This document shows, one piece after another, positions 37,450 to 45,505 of a stretch of 64,000 bases of DNA. A program made the translations under genes and the position numbers. How positions within the stretch are numbered: the stretch's first letter is position 1; the number at the start of each line of letters is the position of its first letter. Source of the stretch: Lentilactobacillus parabuchneri DSM 5707 = NBRC 107865. Its GTDB lineage: Bacteria > Bacillota > Bacilli > Lactobacillales > Lactobacillaceae. The stretch covers positions 125,476 through 189,475 of the forward strand of contig NZ_AZGK01000001.1 in NCBI RefSeq assembly GCF_001435315.1, written 5' to 3'. Under the pieces are notes generated by a model. It made no database searches. It was not told the DNA's origin and worked only from the letters and a program-made list of their open reading frames with translations.

Positions 37450-37478
37450 TTGCTGAAAACCTTTTTATTTGGTATATT
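37450..37478 (+). promoter_or_regulatory. Predicted ccpA promoter
   Basis: TTGCTG (37450-37455) and TATATT (37473-37478) with a 17-bp spacer. The cre palindrome adjoins the -35. Confidence 0.65.
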
Positions 37479-37537
37479 AGATGATGTTTTGAAAATCGAT
37501 GAAAACATATTCTAACGAGAAAGAAAGGGCTATCTTT

Positions 37538-38539
37538 ATGGATAAACAAACAATTACAATTTATGATGTTGCCAGAGAAGCAAGTGTTTCAATGGCAACC
37601 GTTTCTCGGGTAGTAAATGGAAATGCCAATGTAAAGCCGGCTACCAGAAAGAAAGTACTCGATGTAATCGAGAAATTAGACTACCGTCCCAATGCTGTTG
37701 CCAGAGGATTAGCAAGCAAGAAAACCACGACGGTTGGCGTGATTGTCCCTGATGTAACCAATATGTATTTTGCATCGTTGGCGCGTGGGATTGATGACGT
37801 TGCAACAATGTACAAATATAACATCATTTTAACCAATTCTGATTCCAACAGTGAAAAAGAAATCAAAGTCTTGAATACGCTGCTGTCCAAACAAGTTGAC
37901 GGTATCGTTTTCATGGGCAATGAAATTACGGATAAGCTTCGAGAAGAATTTAAACGAACCAAGACGCCGATTGTTCTGGCGGGTTCAGTTGATGAAGAAG
38001 ATTTGAATCCAAGTGTGAATATTGATTATGTTGCGGCGGTTCAAGAAGAAGTCAAAAACCTGATTGATCGTGGTAACAAGCGGGTTGCGTTTGTTTGTGG
38101 TCCTCTGGAACAAGCAATTAATGGTAAATTCCGGCTGAAAGGGTACAAACAGGCCTTAAAGAGTGCTGGAATTCCTTATGACGAAAAGCTGGTCTTCGAA
38201 ACCGATGATACATACAAGACCGGAACGTTGCTTCAGCCCGCATTAATGGCGGTTAACGCGACTGCAGCAATGGTGACTGACGATGAATTGGCTGCAGGAA
38301 TTATGAACGGCATGTCTGATGCTGACGTAAAAGTGCCGGATAATTTTGAAATTATTACCAGTAATGATACAAAATTAACAGAAATGGTCCGACCAAAGAT
38401 GTCATCAATTACCCAACCTTTATATGATATTGGTGCGGTTGCCATGCGATTGTTAACCAAATTGATGCACAACGAGCCGGTTGACGACAAAAATGTCTTG
38501 TTACCTTATGGCTTAATGAAGCGTGAATCTACCAAGTAA
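37538..38539 (+). CDS. ccpA: Catabolite control protein A
   Basis: LacI/GalR-family global regulator of carbon catabolite repression; 333 residues. The N-terminal helix-turn-helix reads TIYDVAREASVSMATVSRVV, followed by the hinge helix region NAVARGLASKKT and the periplasmic-binding-like core (VGVIVPDVTNMYFASL and the signature segment KQVDGIVFMG). It acts with HPr-Ser-P on cre sites. ATG 37538 follows GAAAGGG. The neighbouring cre site suggests autoregulation. Confidence 0.96.
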   Translation: MDKQTITIYDVAREASVSMATVSRVVNGNANVKPATRKKVLDVIEKLDYRPNAVARGLASKKTTTVGVIVPDVTNMYFASLARGIDDVATMYKYNIILTNSDSNSEKEIKVLNTLLSKQVDGIVFMGNEITDKLREEFKRTKTPIVLAGSVDEEDLNPSVNIDYVAAVQEEVKNLIDRGNKRVAFVCGPLEQAINGKFRLKGYKQALKSAGIPYDEKLVFETDDTYKTGTLLQPALMAVNATAAMVTDDELAAGIMNGMSDADVKVPDNFEIITSNDTKLTEMVRPKMSSITQPLYDIGAVAMRLLTKLMHNEPVDDKNVLLPYGLMKRESTK

Positions 38540-38547
38540 ATTTGATC

Positions 38548-38597
38548 AATCAGAACAAGATGAGTGATTCTTTTGGACCACTCATTTTGTTCTGATT
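38548..38597 (+). terminator. Hairpin after ccpA
   Basis: AATCAGAACAA pairs perfectly with TTGTTCTGATT, with inner ATGAGTG/CACTCAT extension. No downstream T-run, so the end of the transcript is probable but not typical. Confidence 0.65.
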
Positions 38598-38702
38598 CAG
38601 TCTACTGATATTCCCAGCGTTCTTGAAACGGTGGGGCGTATCTGGTAGAATATTGACGTATGTTTGTAACCAGCTAATAAATTGTAGAAAAGAGGAGTTA
38701 TT

Positions 38703-39437
38703 ATGTCAGGACATTCAAAATGGCATAACATTCAAGGCCGTAAAAACGCTCAGGATGCTAAACGTGGAAAAATTTTCCAAAAAATATCACGTGACTTGTA
38801 TCAAGCCGCTAAAGCAGGTGATCCTGATCCAGAAAACAATCCTCAGTTACGTTTAGTGATGGAAAAAGCACGTGCCGCCAACATGCCAAAAGATAATGTT
38901 CAACGTGCAATCGACAAGGCTTCAGGTGTTGGTGGAGCCAAATTCGAAGAAATTACTTACGAGGGTTATGGTCCCGGTGGAACAGCTATCATGGTTTCTG
39001 CTTTGACGGATAATAAGAACCGGACTGCTGCCGCAATTCGTTCCGCATTTACCCACCATGGTGGCACACTTGGAACAAGTGGATCAGTTTCTTACATGTT
39101 CGATCGTAAAGGATACATTGTGATTTTAAGAGATGGTCTTGATACTGACGAAGACACCATGTTAATGGACGCCTTGGATGCAGGTGCTGATGATTTGAAG
39201 ACCAATGATGATGAATACGAAATCTTCACTGATCCTAAATCATTGGCCGAAGTTCGTGACGCACTTCAAAAGAAGGGTTACGACTTGGATACTGCTGAGG
39301 TTCGTTTATTCCCAGAAAATACCACCGAAGTACCAGAAGCAAAAATTTCTCAATATACCGGCTTAATTGACGAACTTGAAGATAATGACGATGTTCAAGA
39401 TGTTTATGAAGCTGCTACATTGCCAGAAGAAGAATAA
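38703..39437 (+). CDS. yebC: YebC/PmpR family DNA-binding regulator
   Basis: Protein of 244 residues of the TACO1/YebC family. The start [21 protein letters not shown] is diagnostic. The family has been described as transcriptional regulators; recent work also implicates YebC proteins in relieving ribosome stalling at proline stretches. Which applies here is unknown. GAGGAG lies before the ATG and a strong terminator follows. Confidence 0.95.
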   Translation: MSGHSKWHNIQGRKNAQDAKRGKIFQKISRDLYQAAKAGDPDPENNPQLRLVMEKARAANMPKDNVQRAIDKASGVGGAKFEEITYEGYGPGGTAIMVSALTDNKNRTAAAIRSAFTHHGGTLGTSGSVSYMFDRKGYIVILRDGLDTDEDTMLMDALDAGADDLKTNDDEYEIFTDPKSLAEVRDALQKKGYDLDTAEVRLFPENTTEVPEAKISQYTGLIDELEDNDDVQDVYEAATLPEEE

Positions 39438-39451
39438 ACACTTTTCGTTTC

Positions 39452-39487
39452 AGACGACTAATTTTGTGATTAGTCGTCTTTTTTTGT
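39452..39487 (+). terminator. yebC terminator
   Basis: AGACGACTAAT and ATTAGTCGTCT form a perfect 11-bp stem with a TTTGTG-type loop, followed by T8. Confidence 0.95.
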
Positions 39488-39545
39488 CCATAAAAAAAGA
39501 ATTTCACCCATTAACTGCGTATATATTAAATGTGAGGTGAAATTA

Positions 39546-40517
39546 ATGGAAATTAGTCAACAGATAGACGGGTTGATTGCAGAGGCAATTAAGACCCGGG
39601 CAAGTGATATCTATTTTTTGCCAAATGGTGAAAATTATCTAATCAAGATTCGCAATCAGCGTGAAGTGATTATTTGGGATGAAATTGGCTATCTTCAGGC
39701 AAGACGGTTGATGAATTATTGCAAATACGTTGCCGATATGGCGCTCAGTGAACAACGGCGGCCACAAATCGGCGCAATGGATTGGAACATTGCCGACAAC
39801 CAGTATTTTCTTCGGTTGTCATCGGTTGGGAATTTTGCCGGCGCTGAATCGCTGGTGATTCGAATTATCTATTCACTGCAAGATGTGAGTACGGCCTTTT
39901 TTGACGAAAATCAATTGCGGTTTATTTCAGAAATGAGCAAAAAGCGTGGGCTGATTGCCTTTTCCGGGCCAACCGGTTCCGGGAAAACGACCACGATTTA
40001 TAATCTCGTCAAGGCAATGGTGACTGATCAATTCGTCATGACAATTGAGGACCCAATTGAGATTAAAGAGCAACGCTTTTTGCAACTACAAGTTAACCAC
40101 GATGCTGGGATGGATTACGCTGATTTGATCAAAGTTGGATTACGGCATCGTCCAGATGTGTTTATTATCGGCGAAGTCAGAGATCCCTTAACTGCTGAAG
40201 CTGCGATTAAAGCGGCGCTGAGTGGACATTTGGTATATACAACTGTTCATGCTCAGGACCCACTTGGGGTCATCGATCGCTTTAAACAACTTGGAATTAG
40301 TCAGGAGTTTATTTCTCAGGCATTGACGGGGGTAGCCTATCAACGGTTGGTACCGACCACTGATGGTCAACAAAAGGCAATGCTGATTGGCCATGAGTAC
40401 TTCGAACTGGCCGATCTAAATTCTTATGATTGGAGTGAATGGCAAGATGGGCTCACGACAGCCGTTAACAGCAAGCTGGTTACACCAGAGACTGCCAAGA
40501 AATTCGAACTTGGCTAA
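39546..40517 (+). CDS. comGA: Competence pseudopilus ATPase ComGA
   Basis: Cytoplasmic secretion-type ATPase of 323 residues that powers assembly of the competence pseudopilus for DNA uptake. Walker A GPTGSGKTTT is at about residue 141, TIEDPIE is the Asp box, and LRHRPDVFIIGEVRD is Walker B. ATG 39546 is used, with GAGGTG 6 bp upstream; the GTG inside that site at 39537 is rejected. It heads an intact comG operon, which implies a capacity for natural transformation if a competence regulator acts. Confidence 0.95.
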   Translation: MEISQQIDGLIAEAIKTRASDIYFLPNGENYLIKIRNQREVIIWDEIGYLQARRLMNYCKYVADMALSEQRRPQIGAMDWNIADNQYFLRLSSVGNFAGAESLVIRIIYSLQDVSTAFFDENQLRFISEMSKKRGLIAFSGPTGSGKTTTIYNLVKAMVTDQFVMTIEDPIEIKEQRFLQLQVNHDAGMDYADLIKVGLRHRPDVFIIGEVRDPLTAEAAIKAALSGHLVYTTVHAQDPLGVIDRFKQLGISQEFISQALTGVAYQRLVPTTDGQQKAMLIGHEYFELADLNSYDWSEWQDGLTTAVNSKLVTPETAKKFELG

Positions 40518-41508
40518 GAAATGGCCGGTCGCAGTCCAGGCCGGTTTCTTTGATTCGTTGGCCAATCTATTATCCATCGGCTTTTCTTTGACTGAAGCCT
40601 TGAAGTTCATGGAACAGACCGAACGGCAATTGTCAGTCGGGGTCCACCAGATCATCGAATCCCTTAAAGAGGGACTTGAATTTTCCGAAAGTATTCGTCC
40701 GTTGATTGAGGCCCAAGCCTACCATCAACTCTTGATTGCCGAAAAGCACGGTCAGCTGAGCGAAGTTTTAGAAGAGTTGGCCAGGTTTGATCGATTAAGA
40801 ATGAAGCAACTTAAGAAGATCAAGGCAATGTTGGTGTACCCATTATTTCTCTGCTTGATTCTGGGAGTTCTGATTATGATGATCCGGGTGTTTGTGTTTC
40901 CTCAGATCCAGCAATTGATGCCGGATGATCCTGTTCAGTCAGCACCAAGTTTGGGGATGCAACTCGTTAAACTCCTGCCGCTTCCAATATTAATCGGGGC
41001 ATTGATTTTTATTGGGTACTGGAGTCGGTTAGATGCAATTTCACGGGCCCAATTCATTGTCAAAGTCCCACTGATAGGCAAATTATTTCGAAAATACATT
41101 GCCTATTATCTGGCGAGCAATTTAGCAACTCTGTTACGAAATGGGCTGAGTGTCAAAGAAATTTATGCGACTCTCTCAGAATTCAAATCCGGTTCGTTAA
41201 TTCACTTACTGGGTGAAAAGCTGCATGCCGCCTTGATGGAAGGACAATCGGTTAAAAATCTAGTGAATCGGCACAAGTTTATCCCAAATGAAATTGTGAA
41301 ATTTATGACATCGGGTAACACGATTCCCGAAATGGCCAATTCGATGACCGCATACTCAAAATTGATGTTTGACGAGATGATCTTGGCAACCGATAAGATG
41401 ATTGCGTTTATTCAGCCGGCGATGTTCGTACTGATTGGCGTCACGATTGTTGGCACTTATTTTCAACTTTTAATTCCAATATACAACTCGGTGAAAGGAA
41501 TGTACTGA
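40510..41508 (+). CDS. comGB: Competence pseudopilus inner-membrane protein ComGB
   Basis: Type II secretion F-type platform protein of about 332 residues. It has two F domains and about three membrane helices (YPLFLCLILGVLIMMI; LPLPILIGALIFIGY; PAMFVLIGVTIVGTYFQLL). TTG 40510, overlapping the comGA stop, is the likeliest start (LAKKWPVAVQ), but its ribosome site is weak and an upstream start inside comGA is possible. It follows directly in the comG operon. Confidence 0.9.
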   Translation: MAKKWPVAVQAGFFDSLANLLSIGFSLTEALKFMEQTERQLSVGVHQIIESLKEGLEFSESIRPLIEAQAYHQLLIAEKHGQLSEVLEELARFDRLRMKQLKKIKAMLVYPLFLCLILGVLIMMIRVFVFPQIQQLMPDDPVQSAPSLGMQLVKLLPLPILIGALIFIGYWSRLDAISRAQFIVKVPLIGKLFRKYIAYYLASNLATLLRNGLSVKEIYATLSEFKSGSLIHLLGEKLHAALMEGQSVKNLVNRHKFIPNEIVKFMTSGNTIPEMANSMTAYSKLMFDEMILATDKMIAFIQPAMFVLIGVTIVGTYFQLLIPIYNSVKGMY

Positions 41509-41509
41509 A

Positions 41510-41824
41510 ATGAAAAAGCAAGTTAAGAAGATGCGCTCAGGTTTTACTTTGATTGAAATGACCATCGTGCTCTTTATTATTTCACTTTTGATTTTGATTA
41601 TTATCCCTAATTTATCCAATCAACGAAAACACGCCCAATCGGTTCACTCTTCGGCAATGTCGGAAGTCGTTCAAGCGCAGGTGGACGCGTATTTCAGCCA
41701 GCACCCAATGGCCAAAACGGTCAGCTTTCCAGACTTGGTTAAGGGCGGGTATCTGACTGCCAAACAGGTGAAGCAGGCTAAAGATGAAGGCTTAAAGATT
41801 TCACACAATGAAGTTCAAAAATAG
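41510..41824 (+). CDS. comGC: Competence major pseudopilin ComGC
   Basis: Major pilin-like protein of 104 residues. The prepilin cleavage motif RSG|FTLIEM is followed by a long hydrophobic helix (TIVLFIISLLILIIIPNL). A ComC-type peptidase would cleave after the glycine and methylate the phenylalanine. ATG 41510 comes 1 bp after the comGB stop, with GAAAGGA ahead. It overlaps comGD by 17 bp. Confidence 0.95.
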   Translation: MKKQVKKMRSGFTLIEMTIVLFIISLLILIIIPNLSNQRKHAQSVHSSAMSEVVQAQVDAYFSQHPMAKTVSFPDLVKGGYLTAKQVKQAKDEGLKISHNEVQK

Positions 41825-42257
41825 ACGCGGCTTTACTGTCGTTGAGCTGCTGGTGTATTTAGCCGTCATCATCGGCATTTTGATGATTAATCTGATGCTT
41901 ATCAAAGTCGTTGAAGCAGGAAATCCCAGTGAACGTATTTTCTGGAATTCCTTTGACAGTGCCTGGAACCGGATGATTATGAACGCCAAAGCAGAAGATA
42001 TTTACTATCGGGTGTCGATTCGTGATACCGACGTGACCTTTTATCCAATGTATGCTCGTCGCCATGCTGGGCCAATTCGAAGTGAACACATCAAGGTTCC
42101 AAGTTCAATGCATGTGCGGTCGATAAAGACGCTCACGGCAACCGATGATGGCTTTACAGCGCCAACGACAGTAATTTGGCTGGATCAGGAAGGTCATGTT
42201 AAATACGACCAAAAAATTCAAATGGGATGGAGTGGATATCGTGTTGAAAAGCGGTAG
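41808..42257 (+). CDS. comGD: Competence minor pseudopilin ComGD
   Basis: Minor pilin of 149 residues with a prepilin motif RRG|FTVVELLVYL and one hydrophobic helix. It starts within comGC and ends within comGE, so the pilin genes are tightly packed. Identity rests on the motif and operon position. Confidence 0.87.
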   Translation: MKFKNRRGFTVVELLVYLAVIIGILMINLMLIKVVEAGNPSERIFWNSFDSAWNRMIMNAKAEDIYYRVSIRDTDVTFYPMYARRHAGPIRSEHIKVPSSMHVRSIKTLTATDDGFTAPTTVIWLDQEGHVKYDQKIQMGWSGYRVEKR

Positions 42258-42426
42258 ACGAACCGGATTTACAGTCATCGACTCATTAATTGGACTCACC
42301 ATTATTTGCTCGTTTAGTTTGTTTTATATTCAAACCATTCACCAGATGAATCAAAATATTGAATCCCAAGAGCAGGTGATGGTAGACGAGAGGGAAAAGT
42401 ATGAATCGGAAATCCTTAATCAGTAG
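42241..42426 (+). CDS. comGE: Competence minor pseudopilin ComGE
   Basis: Very short pilin-like protein of about 61 residues. GTG 42241 is used, with GGATGGAG about 8-9 bp upstream. It encodes RTG|FTVIDSLIGLTI with an aspartate where most prepilins have glutamate at position +5. A single hydrophobic helix and a short hydrophilic tail follow. Position between comGD and comGF supports the call. Confidence 0.8.
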   Translation: MLKSGRRTGFTVIDSLIGLTIICSFSLFYIQTIHQMNQNIESQEQVMVDEREKYESEILNQ

Positions 42427-42844
42427 TGGCTTTCGTCGACCGGGATATCTGTTAGTTGAAGGATTGGTCAGTGTCGTTATGACGGTGTTTGCTGTCTGGA
42501 CGGTGGTGGCGATGATTTCGTACGCCAGCCAGGTTCAAAATCGGCAATTGGTTAATTTTCATTCCTATATTCGAATTTTGGAATCAGAAAAATTCGATTT
42601 TCAAATTAAACAGATCAAGGTCGGTGACACTTTGCTATACAGCCCTGTGACCCACAAATATTACCATATGGAAAAATACAAGGGGATGATTCGTTTCACA
42701 GGGAGTTTTAAGGGCCACATTCCCGCATTGAATGATGTTCAAAAAGTTCGCTGGTCGAAATTTAGGGGGTGTTTGAGAACAGATGTCACATTTAGCAATG
42801 GTCAAAAATGTTCTGCGTATTCAAAATTACCGTTTAAAGATTGA
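42401..42844 (+). CDS. comGF: Competence minor pseudopilin ComGF
   Basis: Pilin-like protein of 147 residues. The N-terminus has RRPGYLLVEGLVSVVM, a prepilin-type G|YLLVE site with glutamate at +5, then one hydrophobic helix and a mostly beta globular part. Two cysteines (GCLRTDV and KCSAYS) could form a disulfide outside the membrane. ATG 42401 follows GAGGGA. Confidence 0.83.
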   Translation: MNRKSLISSGFRRPGYLLVEGLVSVVMTVFAVWTVVAMISYASQVQNRQLVNFHSYIRILESEKFDFQIKQIKVGDTLLYSPVTHKYYHMEKYKGMIRFTGSFKGHIPALNDVQKVRWSKFRGCLRTDVTFSNGQKCSAYSKLPFKD

Positions 42845-43055
42845 AAAATATGAGCAGGGATCATTAACTGTCGTTGCCGTCATCTTTGTGGGGATCCTCG
42901 TATCCTGTTTAATGTTTCAACTGGCTGCGTACAAGCAGGAAATGGGGAGCATCTATCGAATTACTGAATCCGATCGGAAAATGCGGCATCAGTTAAAGAA
43001 GCAACATCTAAAAAAAGATGTTCATGATAAACGTACAAACGGTCACGATTCATGA
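42783..43055 (+). CDS. comGG: Competence protein ComGG-like
   Basis: Last gene of the operon; about 90 residues. There is one hydrophobic helix (GSLTVVAVIFVGILVSCLMF) without the classical prepilin glutamate, and a basic C-terminus. The start is uncertain: ATG 42783 has a poor ribosome site, and ATG 42798 is an alternative. The assignment is by position after comGF. The stop codon TGA at 43053-43055 lies inside the stem of the operon terminator. Confidence 0.7.
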   Translation: MSHLAMVKNVLRIQNYRLKIEKYEQGSLTVVAVIFVGILVSCLMFQLAAYKQEMGSIYRITESDRKMRHQLKKQHLKKDVHDKRTNGHDS

Positions 43056-43065
43056 CCGTTTTTTC
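43039..43065 (+). terminator. comG operon terminator
   Basis: ACGGTCA and TGACCGT form a 7-bp stem followed by TTTTTT. It overlaps the end of comGG. Confidence 0.85.
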
Positions 43066-43085
43066 TTGTGAATTTGCATTCTTAC

Positions 43086-43115
43086 TTGAATTGTTTATAG
43101 CGAATCTGGTAGTAT
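43086..43115 (+). promoter_or_regulatory. Predicted promoter of ytxK
   Basis: TTGAAT (43086-43091) and TAGTAT (43110-43115) with an 18-bp spacer, just after the comG terminator. Confidence 0.5.
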
Positions 43116-43145
43116 TTAATAGTATTCAAGTATTGTGAAGGGGAG

Positions 43146-44156
43146 TTGAGGGTTCTGACTGAAGGACAAATCGAACGACTTTTTGGTATCTTGAACCAAT
43201 CAAGTGAATTGATACAAAAATCCAGGGACCAATCCTATTTGGATTCATTAATTGAAACTCTTGGTGCCATCCAAAATGGGGACGACAATGACCAAGGCCT
43301 GTCTTCAGCCGACGAAAAAAAGCTGATTAATATTTATGCAGCTTTTGATCAGGACGACTATGACCGTGAAACGATCCGCAAGGCGATCCAAATGGCAGTT
43401 CTGAAAGCCATTCGGGTTGATCAAATTCAGGCCAATTATCAGATTACCCCTGACACAATTGCCAATGTGATTGGTTATATCATGGCGGGTGTTTTCCATG
43501 ACAAAAAGCAACTGAGTATTTTAGATCCTGCGATGGGGACGGCCAATTTACTGACGGCAATTGATCATCAACTTCAATCAAGCTTGGGAATTGATATCAC
43601 GATTTCCGGAATTGAAAATGATGACGCAATGTTTGAATTAGCAGCGGATTCAGTGGAATTACAAAAAATTCACGCAGAATTATTCCACGAAGACGCGGTG
43701 CAGAACGTTCTGGCACCTGTGGTTGATGCCGTTGTCAGCGACCTGCCGATTGGATACTATCCAATTGACGCCAATGCAAAAGGCTTTTCAACCCATTCTG
43801 AAACCGGCCATTCCTACGTTCACCATTTATTGATTGAATTTGGGATGGACCATGTTAAAAAAGGTGGTTTTGGCTTTTTCCTAGTGCCAAGCCAAATCTT
43901 CCAGACTTCAGAGGCCAAGCAGCTTCTGAAATGGATGCAGGGCAGGGTATTTCTTCAAGGACTGTTGAATTTACCAAAGGAGCTGTTCCAAAACAGCGCC
44001 GCTCAAAAAGCCATCTTGATTCTTCAAAATTCAGGCAACGGCGCTAAACAAGTGGATCCGGTAATGCTGGGTGAATTTCCATCATTCAAGGATCAACAAG
44101 CTTTTGCCAAGTTCCTAACCGAAATCGATGATTGGGAACAAAAGGATTTATTTTAA
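43146..44156 (+). CDS. ytxK: Class I SAM-dependent methyltransferase (YtxK-like)
   Basis: N6-adenine-type DNA methyltransferase relative of 336 residues. The SAM site appears as ILDPAMGTANLLTAI and the catalytic-loop region reads SDLPIGYYP, a variant of the NPPY motif. FFLVPSQIFQ and LLNLPKELF are typical of the HsdM-like fold. No specificity or restriction partner is nearby, so a restriction system is unlikely. TTG 43146 abuts AAGGGGAG with no spacer; CTG 43155 would be well placed 9 bp after it. The comG-ytxK-ackA order is common in Firmicutes. Confidence 0.85.
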   Translation: MRVLTEGQIERLFGILNQSSELIQKSRDQSYLDSLIETLGAIQNGDDNDQGLSSADEKKLINIYAAFDQDDYDRETIRKAIQMAVLKAIRVDQIQANYQITPDTIANVIGYIMAGVFHDKKQLSILDPAMGTANLLTAIDHQLQSSLGIDITISGIENDDAMFELAADSVELQKIHAELFHEDAVQNVLAPVVDAVVSDLPIGYYPIDANAKGFSTHSETGHSYVHHLLIEFGMDHVKKGGFGFFLVPSQIFQTSEAKQLLKWMQGRVFLQGLLNLPKELFQNSAAQKAILILQNSGNGAKQVDPVMLGEFPSFKDQQAFAKFLTEIDDWEQKDLF

Positions 44157-44201
44157 AATGTTTATTCAATATTAAAAAACAACAGAGGAGCATTACTTAT
44201 T

Positions 44202-45401
44202 ATGGGAAAATCAATTGCAATCAACGCTGGTAGTTCCACTTTAAAATTCAAGTTATTCCAAATGCCTGAAGAACAGGTGATTTCAAGTGGGGCGATTGAT
44301 CGAATCGGCCTTGGTTCATCAGCAATCTCAATCAAGTATGATGACGGCAAGAAATTTAAAGATACACAAGACATTGATAACCATGAACAAGCCATTCAAC
44401 TTGTCTTGGATAAATTATTAAGTCTGGATATCATTAAGGACTACAAAGAAATCACTGGCGTTGGGCATCGGATCGTTGCTGGTGGGGAACTCTTCCCTGA
44501 TTCAGTGGTTGTTGACGATGACGTGATCAAGAAGATTGAATCTTTAACTGATTTTGCGCCACTTCATGAACCAGCCGCATTGTTAGGCATCAAAGCCTTC
44601 AAGAAGATTCTTCCCGATGTGATCAGCGTTGCTGTTTTTGATACCTCATTTCATACAACGCTTCCTGAAGTTAACTATATGTACAGTTTGCCATACGAAT
44701 ATTACCAAAAGTTCCAAGTTCGTAAGTATGGTGCTCACGGAACCAGCTACCGTTACGTATCAGCCCGCGCTGCCGAAATTCTCGGCAAGCCTTTGAAGGA
44801 TTTGAAGCTGATCGTTTTACATTTGGGCGCAGGTGCTTCAATTGACGCGATTAAAGATGGTAAGTCATTTGATACTTCTATGGGCTTCTCTCCAGTTGCC
44901 GGGATTACCATGGCAACCCGATCAGGAGATGTTGATCCTTCTGCACTTCAATATGTCATGGATAAAGCTGGCATCAAGAACATGGACGACATGGTTGATA
45001 TCTTGAACCACAAGTCTGGCTTGGTGGGAATTTCCGGTGTTTCTGCCGATATGCGCGAAATCGAAGGCGTTATGGGAACCAACCATCGAGCAATGTTAGC
45101 TCGTGAAATTTTCAAAAACCGAATTATTCGCTACATCGGGAGTTATGTTGCCGAAATGGGTGGCATCGATGCCTTGGTTTACACAGCCGGAATTGGCGAA
45201 AATGACATTATGATTCGTCAAGAAGTTGCCGATAAATTAGGTTACTTTGGCATTAAAGTGGACCCAGAAAAGAATGACATTCGCGGTGAAGAACGTGACT
45301 TGTCAGCAGCGGGTTCAACTGTTAAAACCTTGTTAATCCCAACAGACGAAGAATTAATGATTGTTCGAGATATTGAACGACTCCGGAAAACTCAAAAGTA
45401 A
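44202..45401 (+). CDS. ackA: Acetate kinase
   Basis: Interconverts acetyl phosphate and acetate with ATP; 399 residues. INAGSSTLKFKLF near the start, GHRIVAGG, FDTSFHTTLP, HLGAGASI and YTAGIGEND are classic ASKHA acetate kinase motifs. In a heterofermenter it yields extra ATP when acetyl phosphate is not reduced to ethanol. GAGGAG lies before ATG 44202. Confidence 0.98.
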   Translation: MGKSIAINAGSSTLKFKLFQMPEEQVISSGAIDRIGLGSSAISIKYDDGKKFKDTQDIDNHEQAIQLVLDKLLSLDIIKDYKEITGVGHRIVAGGELFPDSVVVDDDVIKKIESLTDFAPLHEPAALLGIKAFKKILPDVISVAVFDTSFHTTLPEVNYMYSLPYEYYQKFQVRKYGAHGTSYRYVSARAAEILGKPLKDLKLIVLHLGAGASIDAIKDGKSFDTSMGFSPVAGITMATRSGDVDPSALQYVMDKAGIKNMDDMVDILNHKSGLVGISGVSADMREIEGVMGTNHRAMLAREIFKNRIIRYIGSYVAEMGGIDALVYTAGIGENDIMIRQEVADKLGYFGIKVDPEKNDIRGEERDLSAAGSTVKTLLIPTDEELMIVRDIERLRKTQK

Positions 45402-45430
45402 AATTACGTTAAAAATCTATTACTAAACAC

Positions 45431-45463
45431 TAGCCGTGATAGCAAATCACGGCTATTATTTTA
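45431..45463 (+). terminator. ackA terminator
   Basis: TAGCCGTGAT and ATCACGGCTA form a perfect 10-bp stem with an AGCAA loop, followed by TTATTTT. Confidence 0.92.
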
Positions 45464-45505
45464 GAAAAAAGTAAACTAACGATATTGAGAAAGGATGGCA
45501 CACTT

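Noticed and set aside
43146-44156. DNA methyltransferase as part of a restriction-modification or phage-defence system
   Set aside because: No restriction, specificity or defence gene is nearby; the comG-ytxK-ackA order is a normal core arrangement.
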